Below, piece after piece: positions 22,701-29,465 of a stretch of DNA of 31,550 nt. The position numbers and the translations under genes are program-made. The stretch's first letter is position 1, and the number at the start of each line of letters is the position of its first letter. The notes under the pieces are model-generated. The model was not told where the DNA came from and did no database searches. It saw nothing but the letters and a program-made list of their open reading frames with translations. This DNA is from Acidimicrobiia bacterium (GTDB lineage Bacteria; Actinomycetota; Acidimicrobiia; IMCC26256), in the NCBI GenBank assembly GCA_023262065.1, contig JALRDW010000003.1, positions 1 to 31,550 of the forward strand, in the 5' to 3' direction.

Positions 22701-24139
22701 TCGACGACGATCCGACGACGGCGTGGAACACCCCGTTCGTCGCCCCGACGGGACAGTGGATCGAGTTCGCCAGCCCGACGACGGTGGCGGTCGATCGTCT
22801 CGACCTGCGGGTCGTCGCGGACGGTCGCCACTCCGTACCGACCCGGGTCACGCTGAGCGTGGACGGCACGAACATCCCACTGACCATCCCGCCGATCCCC
22901 GACGCAGCCCGGGAGAACGCGACCGCCGAGGTCCGGATCCCGCTCCCGCGTGCAGTGCGGGGGCGCACGGTGCGCCTCACGGTGGACGCGGTCCGGGAGG
23001 TCCGCACCCGCGACTTCTACGGGAACGGCGATGTGGTGATGCCGGCCGGGATCGCGGAACTCGGCATCCCCGCGCTCGAGCAGCCGGCACTCGCCCCGGG
23101 TGATCCCGACGCCGGGTTCACGACCCCGTGCCGCGACGACCTGCTCACGATCGACGGCGCGCCCGTCCCCGTGTCGATCGTGGGCACGCGTGGCGACGCG
23201 ACGACCCGGGGCGGCCTGCAGGTGATCGGGTGTGAGGTCACGACGCTCGCGGCGGGGGAGCACACACTGCGCGCGACCGCCGGTCCCGGGACCGGCATCG
23301 ACCTCGACCGCCTGGACCTCCGCTCGCTCGTCTCGGGGTCCGATGCGCTCGCGTCACGACCGGCGCCGGGGCGCTCCGCCCGTACCGCCGGTGATCGGCG
23401 GGACGGCCCCGAGGTCGGCCCCGTACCCGCGGTGGATCTCCGGTCCGCCGGGCGCGACCGGACGACGGTCCGGGTCCGGGGCGCGACGCCGGGCGAACCC
23501 TTCTGGCTCGTCCTCGACCAGAGCCACAACCGCGGGTGGCGCGCCACGTCGGCGGGCCGTGACCTCGGCGGATCCACCCTCGTGGACGGCTACGCGAACG
23601 GATGGCTCATCACGCCGCAGACCACGTCGTTCGAGGTCACGATGCGGTGGATGCCCCAACGCACGGTCAACGTCGCGCTCGTGCTCTCGGCCCTTGCGGC
23701 CCTGACGTGCCTCGCGATCGCAGTGATCGACCCCCGTCGCCGCACGGCGACCCTCACGGCCGACGACGGCGTCGCCGAACTCGCCGTCCCCGGGCGCGCC
23801 GCAGCGCCGCTGCCGATCGGTCGCGCCGCGGTGGGTGTGCTCATGGTGCTCGGCGTCGGGACGCTGCTCGCCGGGCCGGTGGTCGGCGGTCTCGCCGCCG
23901 TGCTGACCCTCGGTGCCGCACGGTGGCCCCGTACCCGGATCGTGCTCGCGATCGCACCGGCGCTCGCGGTGGTGGTCGCCGGTGGGTACATCACCTGGCG
24001 CCAGTGGAGGGTGTCGGTGCCCCCGACCTTCGAGTGGCCGCTCGGGTTCACGCGGGCCCACCTCATCGGCTGGGCGGCGATCATCCTCCTCGCCGCGACG
24101 GGCCTCCTCGACCTCCTCGAGCGGCGTCGCCGGGACTGA
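19706..24139 (+). CDS. aftD: AftD-like alpha-(1->3)-arabinofuranosyltransferase (DUF3367)
   Basis: 1477 residues, near the ~1400 of mycobacterial AftD. The N-terminal half is a GT-C membrane domain: first span about 33-48, D58 in the outer loop, and the block GGVNATSLVFAGLAPLLWLPYAVW typical of this family. The second half is extracytoplasmic with two discoidin (F5/8 C)-like modules at about 750-830 and 985-1080, recognisable from AIDGDVRTAWR and AIDDDPTTAWN, which serve as carbohydrate-binding parts. Three spans close the protein at the C-terminus. It would add branching arabinofuranose from decaprenyl-phosphoryl-arabinose to an envelope arabinan. The arabinose donor genes (dprE1/E2, ubiA) are not in the window. 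GTG 19706 is chosen from the -10 element and start of the basic/hydrophobic N-terminus. Function is inferred; DUF3367 is widespread. Confidence 0.85.
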   Translation: MATALDSDAGAGRAGAGDGSDGARQRTTRAVRALGYSLLALLAYVPVLRSDPGRVAADTKSYLTLDPGRVLSRGWSMWDPNIGLGTVTHQNIGYLFPMGPYYWLMEAFGFPDWVTQRLWLGTVILAAGLGALFLFRTLGVRGPGAVVGAMAFMLSPYLLDYAARISVILLPWAGLPWMLAFVIRALRRGGWRYPALFALTVQLVGGVNATSLVFAGLAPLLWLPYAVWGSREVDLRRMLATVARIGVLTLPASLWWMAGLWAQGGYGIDILRFTETIRTVARTSTAPEVIRGLGYWFFYGQDKIGPWIEAALSYTQSLPHLAASFALPALALLCAGFTRWRHRAFFALLALVGTTVAVGAYPFDDPAPFGAILKGFAESSTAGLALRSTGRATPLVVLSLAVFLGVGVSALAARFEAGGWRAGSLVAAGLVGVLVLFNLPALWNGTFYGKNLQRDEQVPEYWRSAVADISAGDPTSRVLELPGADFASYRWGNTVDPITPGLTDRPYVARELIPYGSPPSADLLNAYDRRLQEGTYESQVTAPLMRYLGVGEIVVRNDLQTDRYNLVRPRQVWRDFVAPQSGLGAPRAYGDAIPGAAVYPQVDEQALAFPPGEGDPPPVAVVPVTSPGSLVRAQSVRGTVLLAGDGDGLIDAAATGLVDGRQLVRYSASMTPAEIRAAVRDGATIVVTDTNRRRGRRWSTVRDTMGYTEQAGERPLVRDESDARLEVFPGATDAAATVSEPRGVRRVQATAYGNPVTYTPEDRASRAIDGDVRTAWRVGAFSPVVGERLLVETERPVRTDRITLTQPITGPRNRWITEVRLTFDGSRPVVRRLDDTSRTDAGQILTFPRRRFRTLEIGILADNTGPRFNYEGLSGVGIAEVGLVDDAPGAVPVRADEVVRLPVDLLAAAGPVSADRDLVLVMTRERNTPVPPRTGDVEAALARSFVLPTDRTFTIGGTARLSPIAPGGTLDRLLGSTRVAASESEHLAGDVRFRAASAIDDDPTTAWNTPFVAPTGQWIEFASPTTVAVDRLDLRVVADGRHSVPTRVTLSVDGTNIPLTIPPIPDAARENATAEVRIPLPRAVRGRTVRLTVDAVREVRTRDFYGNGDVVMPAGIAELGIPALEQPALAPGDPDAGFTTPCRDDLLTIDGAPVPVSIVGTRGDATTRGGLQVIGCEVTTLAAGEHTLRATAGPGTGIDLDRLDLRSLVSGSDALASRPAPGRSARTAGDRRDGPEVGPVPAVDLRSAGRDRTTVRVRGATPGEPFWLVLDQSHNRGWRATSAGRDLGGSTLVDGYANGWLITPQTTSFEVTMRWMPQRTVNVALVLSALAALTCLAIAVIDPRRRTATLTADDGVAELAVPGRAAAPLPIGRAAVGVLMVLGVGTLLAGPVVGGLAAVLTLGAARWPRTRIVLAIAPALAVVVAGGYITWRQWRVSVPPTFEWPLGFTRAHLIGWAAIILLAATGLLDLLERRRRD

Positions 24140-24169
24140 GCGGCGGCCGGTCGGCCCGTCAGTCCCCGG
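24130..24169. terminator. long hairpin spanning aftD and cysN stop codons
   Basis: CCGGGACTGA (24130-24139) pairs with TCAGTCCC-C-GG (24159-24169) over 10 bp with one bulge, and an inner GGCCG/CGGCC adds to it. Both TGA stops are inside. It is a strong bidirectional terminator candidate. Confidence 0.7.
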
Positions 24170-25412
24170 TACCGATGATCATCCCCGCTCCGACGGTCTC
24201 GTGCGTCGACTCGTCGATGAGGATGAAGGACCCGGTGGTCTGGTTCCGGCGGTACTCGTCCACGAAGAGCGGCGCCGTGACCCGGAGCTGGACCCGCCCG
24301 ATGTCGTTCATGTGGAGCTGGCCGGCCGAGTCGTCCCGCGACAACGTGTTGATGTCCAGCCGGTACTGCAGATCCCGCACCTGGCACCGTGCGCTGTTCG
24401 TCGTGTGCTTGATGCCGTAGGTCACGCGCTCGGCCATGGGCCGCTCGTGGAACCAGCAGACCATCGCATCGAGATCCTGGGTCGCGGTCGGCGCGTTGCG
24501 GGTGCGACAGATCATGTCGCCCCGGCTCACGTCGAGGTCGTCCGCGAGCCGGATGGTCACCGACATCGGCGGGAAGGCCTCGTCGAGCGGACCGTCGAAG
24601 GTGTCGATCGAGGCGATCGTGGTGGTGAGGCCCGACGGCAGCACCATGACCTCGTCGCCGGGCCGGAACACGCCGCCTGCGACCTGCCCCGCGTACCCCC
24701 GGTAGTCGTGGTGTCGGTCCGACATCGGCCGGATGACGTACTGGACGGGGAACCTGGGGTCGATGAGGTTGCGGTCGGACGCGATGTAGAGGTGCTCGAG
24801 GTGGTACAGGAGTGTCGGTCCGCCGAACCACGGCATGTGCTCGGAGTGGGTCGTGACGTTGTCGCCGTTGAGGGCCGAGATCGGGATGAAGGTGAGGTCG
24901 GGGATGTCGAGCTTCGCCGCGAACTCGGTGAACTCGGCGCAGATGTCGTCGAAGACGCGCTGGTCCCAGTCGACGAGGTCCATCTTGTTGACGCAGAGCA
25001 CGAGGTGGGGGACCCGCAGGAGGGATGCGATGACGGCATGGCGGCGGGACTGCTCGACGATGCCCTTCCGGGCGTCGATGAGGACGAGGGCGAGGTCGGC
25101 GGTGGACGCGCCCGTGACCATGTTGCGCGTGTACTGCACGTGACCCGGGGTGTCGGCGATGATGAACTTGCGCTGCGGGGTCGCGAAGTAGCGGTAGGCG
25201 ACATCGATCGTGATGCCCTGTTCCCGCTCCGAGCGGAGTCCGTCGGTGAGCAGCGCGAGGTTCGTGTAGTCGAAGCCCTTCTCGCGGCTCGTCCGCTCGA
25301 CCGCCTCGAGCTGGTCCTCGAAGATCTGCTTGGAGTCGAGCAGGAGTCGACCGATGAGGGTGGACTTGCCGTCGTCGACGGAGCCCGCCGTGGCGAAGCG
25401 CAGCATCTCCAC
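24159..25412 (-). CDS. cysN: sulfate adenylyltransferase subunit 1 (GTPase)
   Basis: 417 residues. The P-loop GSVDDGKS is at 10-17, DTPGH at 87-91 and NKMD at 142-145, as in elongation-factor-like GTPases, followed by two beta-barrel domains. With CysD it makes adenosine 5'-phosphosulfate from ATP and sulfate, driven by GTP hydrolysis. It is the short form, without the fused APS kinase (CysC) of mycobacterial CysNC, and no cysC is adjacent. I chose GTG 25412: it overlaps the cysD stop by one base (TAGTG) and has GGGAGGGG 8 nt upstream. ATG 25406 is a weaker choice. Confidence 0.93.
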   Translation of the reverse strand: MEMLRFATAGSVDDGKSTLIGRLLLDSKQIFEDQLEAVERTSREKGFDYTNLALLTDGLRSEREQGITIDVAYRYFATPQRKFIIADTPGHVQYTRNMVTGASTADLALVLIDARKGIVEQSRRHAVIASLLRVPHLVLCVNKMDLVDWDQRVFDDICAEFTEFAAKLDIPDLTFIPISALNGDNVTTHSEHMPWFGGPTLLYHLEHLYIASDRNLIDPRFPVQYVIRPMSDRHHDYRGYAGQVAGGVFRPGDEVMVLPSGLTTTIASIDTFDGPLDEAFPPMSVTIRLADDLDVSRGDMICRTRNAPTATQDLDAMVCWFHERPMAERVTYGIKHTTNSARCQVRDLQYRLDINTLSRDDSAGQLHMNDIGRVQLRVTAPLFVDEYRRNQTTGSFILIDESTHETVGAGMIIGTGD

Positions 25413-26320
25413 TAGAAGTACCCCTCCCGCTTGCGGTCCTCCATGCCGGCCTCGCTGATGCGGTCGTCGGCCCGGGTCGCCCCGCGTTCGGTGATCCGCG
25501 ACGCCGCCACCTCGACGATGACCTCGGCCGCCGTCGCCGCGGGGGACTCGACCGCACCGGTGCACGTCGCGTCGCCGACGGTGCGGAACCGCACGAGGAG
25601 CTCCTCGGGCTGCTCGTCGGGGAGCAGGGTCAGGTACGGCGTGACCGCGAGGAGCATCCCGTCGCGCCGCACGATCTCGCGACGGTGGGCGTAGTAGATC
25701 GACGGGATCTCGATGCCCTCGCGCTCGATGTACTGCCACACGTCCATCTCGGTCCAGTTCGAGATCGGGAACACCCGGATGTGCTCGCCCCGTCGGTGGC
25801 GACCGTTGTAGAGGCTCCACAACTCCGGGCGCTGGTTCTTGGGATCCCACTGTCCGAACTCGTCGCGGAACGAGTAGATGCGTTCCTTGGCCCGGGCCTT
25901 CTCCTCGTCCCGGCGGCCGCCGCCGAACGCGGCGTCGAACCCGCCGTCGGTGAGGCCGTCGAGCAGTGCCACGGTCTGCAGCTTGTTCCGACTCGCCCGT
26001 GGTCCGGTCTCCTCGACGACCCGACCGGCGTCGATCGCCGCCTGCACCGACGCCACCACGAGGTTCACGCCGAGCTCGGCGATACGGCGATCCCGGTAGT
26101 CGATGACCTCGTCGAAGTTGTGGCCCGTGTCGACGTGCATCACCGGGAACGGGATGCGGGCCGGGTGGAACGCCTTCTCCGCGAGGCGCAGCATGACGAT
26201 GGAGTCCTTGCCGCCCGAGAAGAGCATCACGGGCCGCTCGAACTCCGCCGCCACCTCGCGGATGATGTGGATCGATTCGGCCTCGAGCGCGTCGAGGTGC
26301 GGAACCTGGGCCGCCTTCAC
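25412..26320 (-). CDS. cysD: sulfate adenylyltransferase subunit 2
   Basis: 302 residues, the normal CysD length. The PP-loop SGGKDS is at 35-40, and the blocks HVDTGHNFDEVI, FGGGRRDEEKARAKER and PISNWTEMDVWQYI are diagnostic. It is the catalytic ATP-binding subunit that adenylates sulfate. GTG 26320 is preferred over ATG 26389 because GGAGGG sits 8 nt before it and the ATG has none. An 11-codon frame (26352 to 26317) overlaps this start by GTGA. cysD has its own putative -10 at 26414-26419. Confidence 0.93.
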   Translation of the reverse strand: MKAAQVPHLDALEAESIHIIREVAAEFERPVMLFSGGKDSIVMLRLAEKAFHPARIPFPVMHVDTGHNFDEVIDYRDRRIAELGVNLVVASVQAAIDAGRVVEETGPRASRNKLQTVALLDGLTDGGFDAAFGGGRRDEEKARAKERIYSFRDEFGQWDPKNQRPELWSLYNGRHRRGEHIRVFPISNWTEMDVWQYIEREGIEIPSIYYAHRREIVRRDGMLLAVTPYLTLLPDEQPEELLVRFRTVGDATCTGAVESPAATAAEVIVEVAASRITERGATRADDRISEAGMEDRKREGYF

Positions 26321-26413
26321 CGGGATGTCCCTCCGGGTCGGATGTCGGTCATCGGGATCTTCGTGGTCGGGAGGTGGGATCGTCCGCATGCTGCCCGGCT
26401 GCGGGGAACGGCG

Positions 26414-26419
26414 AGTGTA
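26414..26419 (-). promoter_or_regulatory. -10 element (TACACT) for cysDN
   Basis: On the minus strand TACACT follows the hairpin after cysQ by 4 nt and would give a leader of about 87 nt before cysD. Confidence 0.45.
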
Positions 26420-26423
26420 CCGG

Positions 26424-26445
26424 CGGTCCGGGTGCGCCCGGACCG
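26424..26445 (-). terminator. perfect 9-bp hairpin downstream of cysQ
   Basis: CGGTCCGGG (26424-26432) and CCCGGACCG (26437-26445) with a 4-nt loop, 17 bp beyond the cysQ stop. No T-run follows. It could also be an operator for the cysDN promoter beside it. Confidence 0.55.
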
Positions 26446-26462
26446 ATCCCCGGCCCGGGCGG

Positions 26463-27209
26463 TCACCCGCGGGTCCGGGCGTGGACGACCCGGAGCGCGG
26501 CCTCGGCGAACTCCGGTCGGCAGATGAGCAGGTCCGGCAACGAGGTCTCGGGACCGTTGTAGACGAGGGGCGAACCGTCGAGGCGGGACGCGTGGAGCCC
26601 GGCGGCGAGGGCCACAGCCACGGGCGCGCAGTTGTCCCACTGGTACTGCCCTCCCTCGTGCGCGTACAGATCGGCCTCGCCCCGCACGATCGCCATCGCC
26701 TTCGCCCCGGCCGAACCCATCGGCACCACCTCGGCGTTGAGGGCGGCCCGGAGCGGCTCGGTGATCGGCACGTCGCGCGTGCGACTCACGATGACCCGGG
26801 GCGGACCGTCGGTCGGGGGTGCCAGCACGGGTGCCGGGTCGGTACCGAGCACGATCCCGAGGGCCGGCAACGCCACCGCGCCGACGGCCGGGACGCCGTC
26901 GATCGCGAGGGCGACGTGGACGGCCCAGTCCGTACGGCCCTCGCGGTACTCGCGCGTGCCGTCGAGAGGATCGACGATCCACACCCGCGAGGCTCCCAGA
27001 CGCGCCGGGTCGTCGGCCGACTCCTCGGACAGCACGGCGTCGTTGGGGCGGGCCGCCGCGAGCTCGGTGAGGATGAGGTCGTTCGCGTCGCGATCGCCGC
27101 GGTCGCCGAGCGCGCGATCCCCGGAGTCGCCGGTGAACCCCGCCCGGATGGCCAGGAGCAGCTCACCGGCGCGCCCGGCGATCGACGCTGCGAGTTCGTG
27201 GTCGTTCAC
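26463..27209 (-). CDS. cysQ: 3'(2'),5'-bisphosphate nucleotidase (CysQ type)
   Basis: 248 residues of the inositol-monophosphatase superfamily. Metal ligands are E62-E63 in SEES, DPLDGTREY from 80, and WD at 191-192 in QYQWDNCAP. DPLDGTREY and QYQWDNCAP separate CysQ from inositol phosphatases and from the HisN at 4256. It removes the 3' phosphate of PAP (and PAPS), relieving inhibition in sulfate assimilation, which fits its place before cysDN. GTG 27209 has GGAGG 5 nt upstream. The ribosome binding site comes right after a copy of a 34-bp repeat (27223-27256). It lies downstream of the Rrf2 gene, 88 bp apart. Confidence 0.88.
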   Translation of the reverse strand: MNDHELAASIAGRAGELLLAIRAGFTGDSGDRALGDRGDRDANDLILTELAAARPNDAVLSEESADDPARLGASRVWIVDPLDGTREYREGRTDWAVHVALAIDGVPAVGAVALPALGIVLGTDPAPVLAPPTDGPPRVIVSRTRDVPITEPLRAALNAEVVPMGSAGAKAMAIVRGEADLYAHEGGQYQWDNCAPVAVALAAGLHASRLDGSPLVYNGPETSLPDLLICRPEFAEAALRVVHARTRG

Positions 27210-27222
27210 AACGCCCTCCTCG

Positions 27223-27256
27223 GGTTCGTTCGCGTCCGCTCGCTCACCTGCGCCTC
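27223..27256. repeat. 34-bp interspersed repeat, copy 1
   Basis: Differs from 27277-27310 at one base (27250). It lies just upstream of the cysQ ribosome binding site. The two copies are offset by 54 bp, a multiple of three. Confidence 0.85.
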
Positions 27257-27276
27257 GGGTGGGTGGGGTCGCCTGC

Positions 27277-27310
27277 GGTTCGTTCGCGTCCGCTCGCTCA
27301 CCTCCGCCTC
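27277..27310. repeat. 34-bp interspersed repeat, copy 2
   Basis: Overlaps the Rrf2 stop codon (27298-27300) and supplies its last three arginine codons, which suggests the repeat was inserted at, or grew into, the gene's 3' end. Confidence 0.85.
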
Positions 27311-27756
27311 CATGCCTCGGGGTCCTCGAGGAGGGCGCTGACGTGGGCGGGGAGTTCGTGGGCGACGAGGTCGGCGAGGGTCGTGCCCTCGAGCACCTCG
27401 CGCAGGGCGGCCCGCACGGCGATCCAGATGCGGGGCACCTCCGTGGCGGCGCCCGGGTAGGCCTGGTCCTCGGGGGCCTCACCGCGCACCGCGGCGAGGG
27501 GCCCGTCCACCGCTCGGATGACGTCGGCGAGTGTCACGGTCGCCGCGGGCCGGGCGAGCAGGTACCCGCCCTCGGCTCCGCGCTGGGAGCGCACGACCCC
27601 GGCGTTCCGCAGTGCCGCGAGGATGTTCTCGAGGAAGTTCGCCGGGATGCCCTGCGCCGTCGCGAGGGCCTCGGCCTTCACCGGACGGCCCGGTTCGGCC
27701 GCCGCGAGTTCGGCGGCGGCCCGGACCGCGTAGTCCGATTTCGCCGAGATCTTCAC
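27298..27756 (-). CDS. Rrf2-family transcriptional regulator, cysteine-free
   Basis: 152 residues, one winged helix-turn-helix domain plus a helical dimerisation tail. VKISAKSDYAVRAAAEL, IPANFLENILAALRNAGVV and RGAEGGYLLARP are the Rrf2 signature blocks. It has no cysteine at all, so it cannot hold the Fe-S cluster of IscR or NsrR. It is closer in logic to CymR, which senses O-acetylserine through CysK. Lying before cysQ and cysDN, it probably controls sulfate assimilation and perhaps itself. The start is GTG 27756; the frame is open further upstream but homology begins here. Its final RRR codons come from a repeat copy. Confidence 0.82.
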   Translation of the reverse strand: MKISAKSDYAVRAAAELAAAEPGRPVKAEALATAQGIPANFLENILAALRNAGVVRSQRGAEGGYLLARPAATVTLADVIRAVDGPLAAVRGEAPEDQAYPGAATEVPRIWIAVRAALREVLEGTTLADLVAHELPAHVSALLEDPEAWRRR

Positions 27757-27828
27757 TGGGGCGCCCCCATGGCCGGATCGGGGCCTCCGGGGCCCGGCGT
27801 CCCGTCGGTGGGGCCAAGGCCACCAGAC

Positions 27829-27840
27829 CGATCCGGATCG
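27829..27840. promoter_or_regulatory. 12-bp perfect palindrome upstream of the Rrf2 gene
   Basis: CGATCCGGATCG lies 73 bp before the Rrf2 start and downstream of its putative -10, a position suited to autoregulation. A 12-bp palindrome can also occur by chance in GC-rich DNA. Confidence 0.3.
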
Positions 27841-27871
27841 TCGGACCGGTCGGGAAGGCCGGTCGGAGCGC

Positions 27872-27877
27872 ATGGTA
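27872..27877 (-). promoter_or_regulatory. -10 element (TACCAT) for the Rrf2 gene
   Basis: TACCAT on the minus strand starts at the edge of the hairpin that ends the GltB-like gene, giving a leader of about 110 nt. Confidence 0.35.
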
Positions 27878-27908
27878 TCCGGGTCCCGGCGGGCTCCCGA
27901 CCGCGGAT
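27877..27908 (-). terminator. hairpin at the stop codon of the GltB-like gene
   Basis: ATCCG-GGTC (27877-27885) pairs with GACC-g-CGGAT (27899-27908), 9 bp with one bulge. The arm includes one base of the stop codon. It overlaps the next -10 element by one base. Confidence 0.45.
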
Positions 27909-29419
27909 CAGGCCAGTCCCGCCTCCCGCAGCACGGCCACGTTCGGGACGCCCCACCCGGCGTCGTAGCGGTGGCGATCGCCGACGCTCGTGATCCGTCC
28001 GGTCCCGTCCCGTTCCTCGATCATCGACGGTGCGACCAGGGCGGGGTGTGCCACCCCGGTCGCCCGGGTGAGGCGGAGGAGATCGCGCCGCAGGCCCTCG
28101 AGGTACGACGCGCACCGCACCGATTTCCGCGTGGGGTCGATACCCCGTTGGAGCCATCGGGACGACGTCGCGATCCCGGTCGGGCAGTGCCCGGTGTGGC
28201 ACCGCTGGGCCTGGATGCAGCCGATCGAGAGCATGGCCTCCCGGCCGGTGTTGATCGCGTCGACGCCGAGCGCGAACGCCGTGAGACCCCGGATCGGCAG
28301 GCCGAGGCGGCCCGATCCGATCAGGACGACGTCGTCCACGACGCCGGCCTCGGCCAGTGCCCGGTACACGCGCGGGAACCCATCGAGGAACGGGAGTGCC
28401 ACGTTGTCGGCGAAGGGGAGGGGTGCGGCGCCCGTGCCGCCCTCGCCGCCGTCGATCGTGATGTGATCGACGCCGCGCCCCGTGGTCGCCATGAGGTGCG
28501 CGAGGTCCTCCCAGAACCGCATCTCGCCGACCGCACTCTTGATGCCGACCGGGAGACCGGTCGCGGCGGCGATGCGTTCCACCAGGTCGAGCAGTGAGTC
28601 GACGTCTCCGAACGCGGAGTGCCGGGCCGGGCTGTGACAGGTCTCCCCGACGGGGATCCCGCGCATGGCCGCGACCTCGGGGGTGACCTTCGCGCCCGGG
28701 AGCACGCCGCCGAGGCCCGGCTTGGCCCCCTGGGAGAGCTTGATCTCGATCGCCCGCACCGGAGCGCCCGCGACCGTGTCGACGAGTCGGTCGAGATCGA
28801 ACCGGCCGTGCGCATCCCGGCAGCCGAAGTACCCCGTGCCGATCTGCCAGACGAGGTCGCCGCCCTGCCGGTGGAACGGGCTGATCCCGCCCTCCCCGGT
28901 GCCCTGCCAACATCCTGCGAGCGCCGCCCCGCGGTTGAGCGACTCGATCGCCCGGGGTCCGAGCGACCCGTAGGACATCGAGGAGATGTTCACCAACGAT
29001 GCGGGCCGGAAGGCGTGACGTCGGCCTCGGGGACCACCGAGGACCTTCGCACAGGGGAGTGGGTACCCCGCAGCCTCCTCCCCGGGTTCGGGATCCACCG
29101 GGAAGGCGGCGTGGCGGACGAACAGGTAGTTGGGGGTGGTGTCGAGGTCGTTGTCGGTGCCGAACCCGGCGATGCCACCGGCCCCACCCGCGGTCTCGTA
29201 GACCCAACGCCGTTCGTCCCGGCTGAAGGGCCGCTCCGCGTCGTTGTCGGTGACGATGTACTGGCGCAGTTCGGGGCCGATGCTCTCGAGCCCGTACCGC
29301 AGGTGCCCGATCACCGGGAAGTTGCGCAGGATCGTGTGTCGGCGCTGCGTGAGGTCGTGCACGGCGAGGATGAGGATCCCGCCGCCGGCGATGGTGAGGA
29401 GCCAGGCCCAGATCGGCAT
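27908..29419 (-). CDS. membrane-anchored FMN-binding GltB-domain protein
   Basis: 503 residues. An N-terminal membrane span at about 3-20 is followed by the FMN/glutamate-synthase central domain (KLSQGAKPGLGGVLPG, HITIDGGEGGTGAAP). The 3Fe-4S cysteines are C401, C407 and C412 with the Cx5Cx4C spacing of glutamate synthase. The glutaminase domain of full GltB is absent, as in archaeal-type or stand-alone relatives. Whether it makes glutamate is uncertain, since no GltD partner is adjacent; these proteins are often of unknown substrate. The start is ATG 29419 (GTG 29422 possible). It diverges from dut across 46 bp. Confidence 0.8.
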   Translation of the reverse strand: MPIWAWLLTIAGGGILILAVHDLTQRRHTILRNFPVIGHLRYGLESIGPELRQYIVTDNDAERPFSRDERRWVYETAGGAGGIAGFGTDNDLDTTPNYLFVRHAAFPVDPEPGEEAAGYPLPCAKVLGGPRGRRHAFRPASLVNISSMSYGSLGPRAIESLNRGAALAGCWQGTGEGGISPFHRQGGDLVWQIGTGYFGCRDAHGRFDLDRLVDTVAGAPVRAIEIKLSQGAKPGLGGVLPGAKVTPEVAAMRGIPVGETCHSPARHSAFGDVDSLLDLVERIAAATGLPVGIKSAVGEMRFWEDLAHLMATTGRGVDHITIDGGEGGTGAAPLPFADNVALPFLDGFPRVYRALAEAGVVDDVVLIGSGRLGLPIRGLTAFALGVDAINTGREAMLSIGCIQAQRCHTGHCPTGIATSSRWLQRGIDPTRKSVRCASYLEGLRRDLLRLTRATGVAHPALVAPSMIEERDGTGRITSVGDRHRYDAGWGVPNVAVLREAGLA

Positions 29420-29453
29420 CACCCGAGCCTCGCGCGCCCGGAGGGTGGCCGCA

Positions 29454-29459
29454 TAGGGT
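29454..29459 (+). promoter_or_regulatory. -10 element (TAGGGT), probable leaderless start of dut
   Basis: TAGGGT ends 6 nt before GTG 29466, with no room for a ribosome binding site. Confidence 0.5.
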
Positions 29460-29465
29460 GCCGGC

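Noticed and set aside
26321..26462. Cysteine-responsive attenuator or riboswitch in the cysD leader
   Set aside because: No run of cysteine codons is present in any short frame, and I could not draw an S-box or similar fold. Only a terminator-like hairpin and a -10 match are visible.
4256..27209. HisN and CysQ as duplicate inositol phosphatases
   Set aside because: They share the superfamily motifs, but DPLDGTREY with QYQWDNC marks CysQ, and the HisN-specific blocks are found only in the gene at 4256.
27757..27907. tRNA or small RNA gene in the gap before the Rrf2 gene
   Set aside because: No cloverleaf, anticodon arm or TTCGA-type T-loop could be found. The gap is explained by a hairpin, a -10 match and a palindrome.
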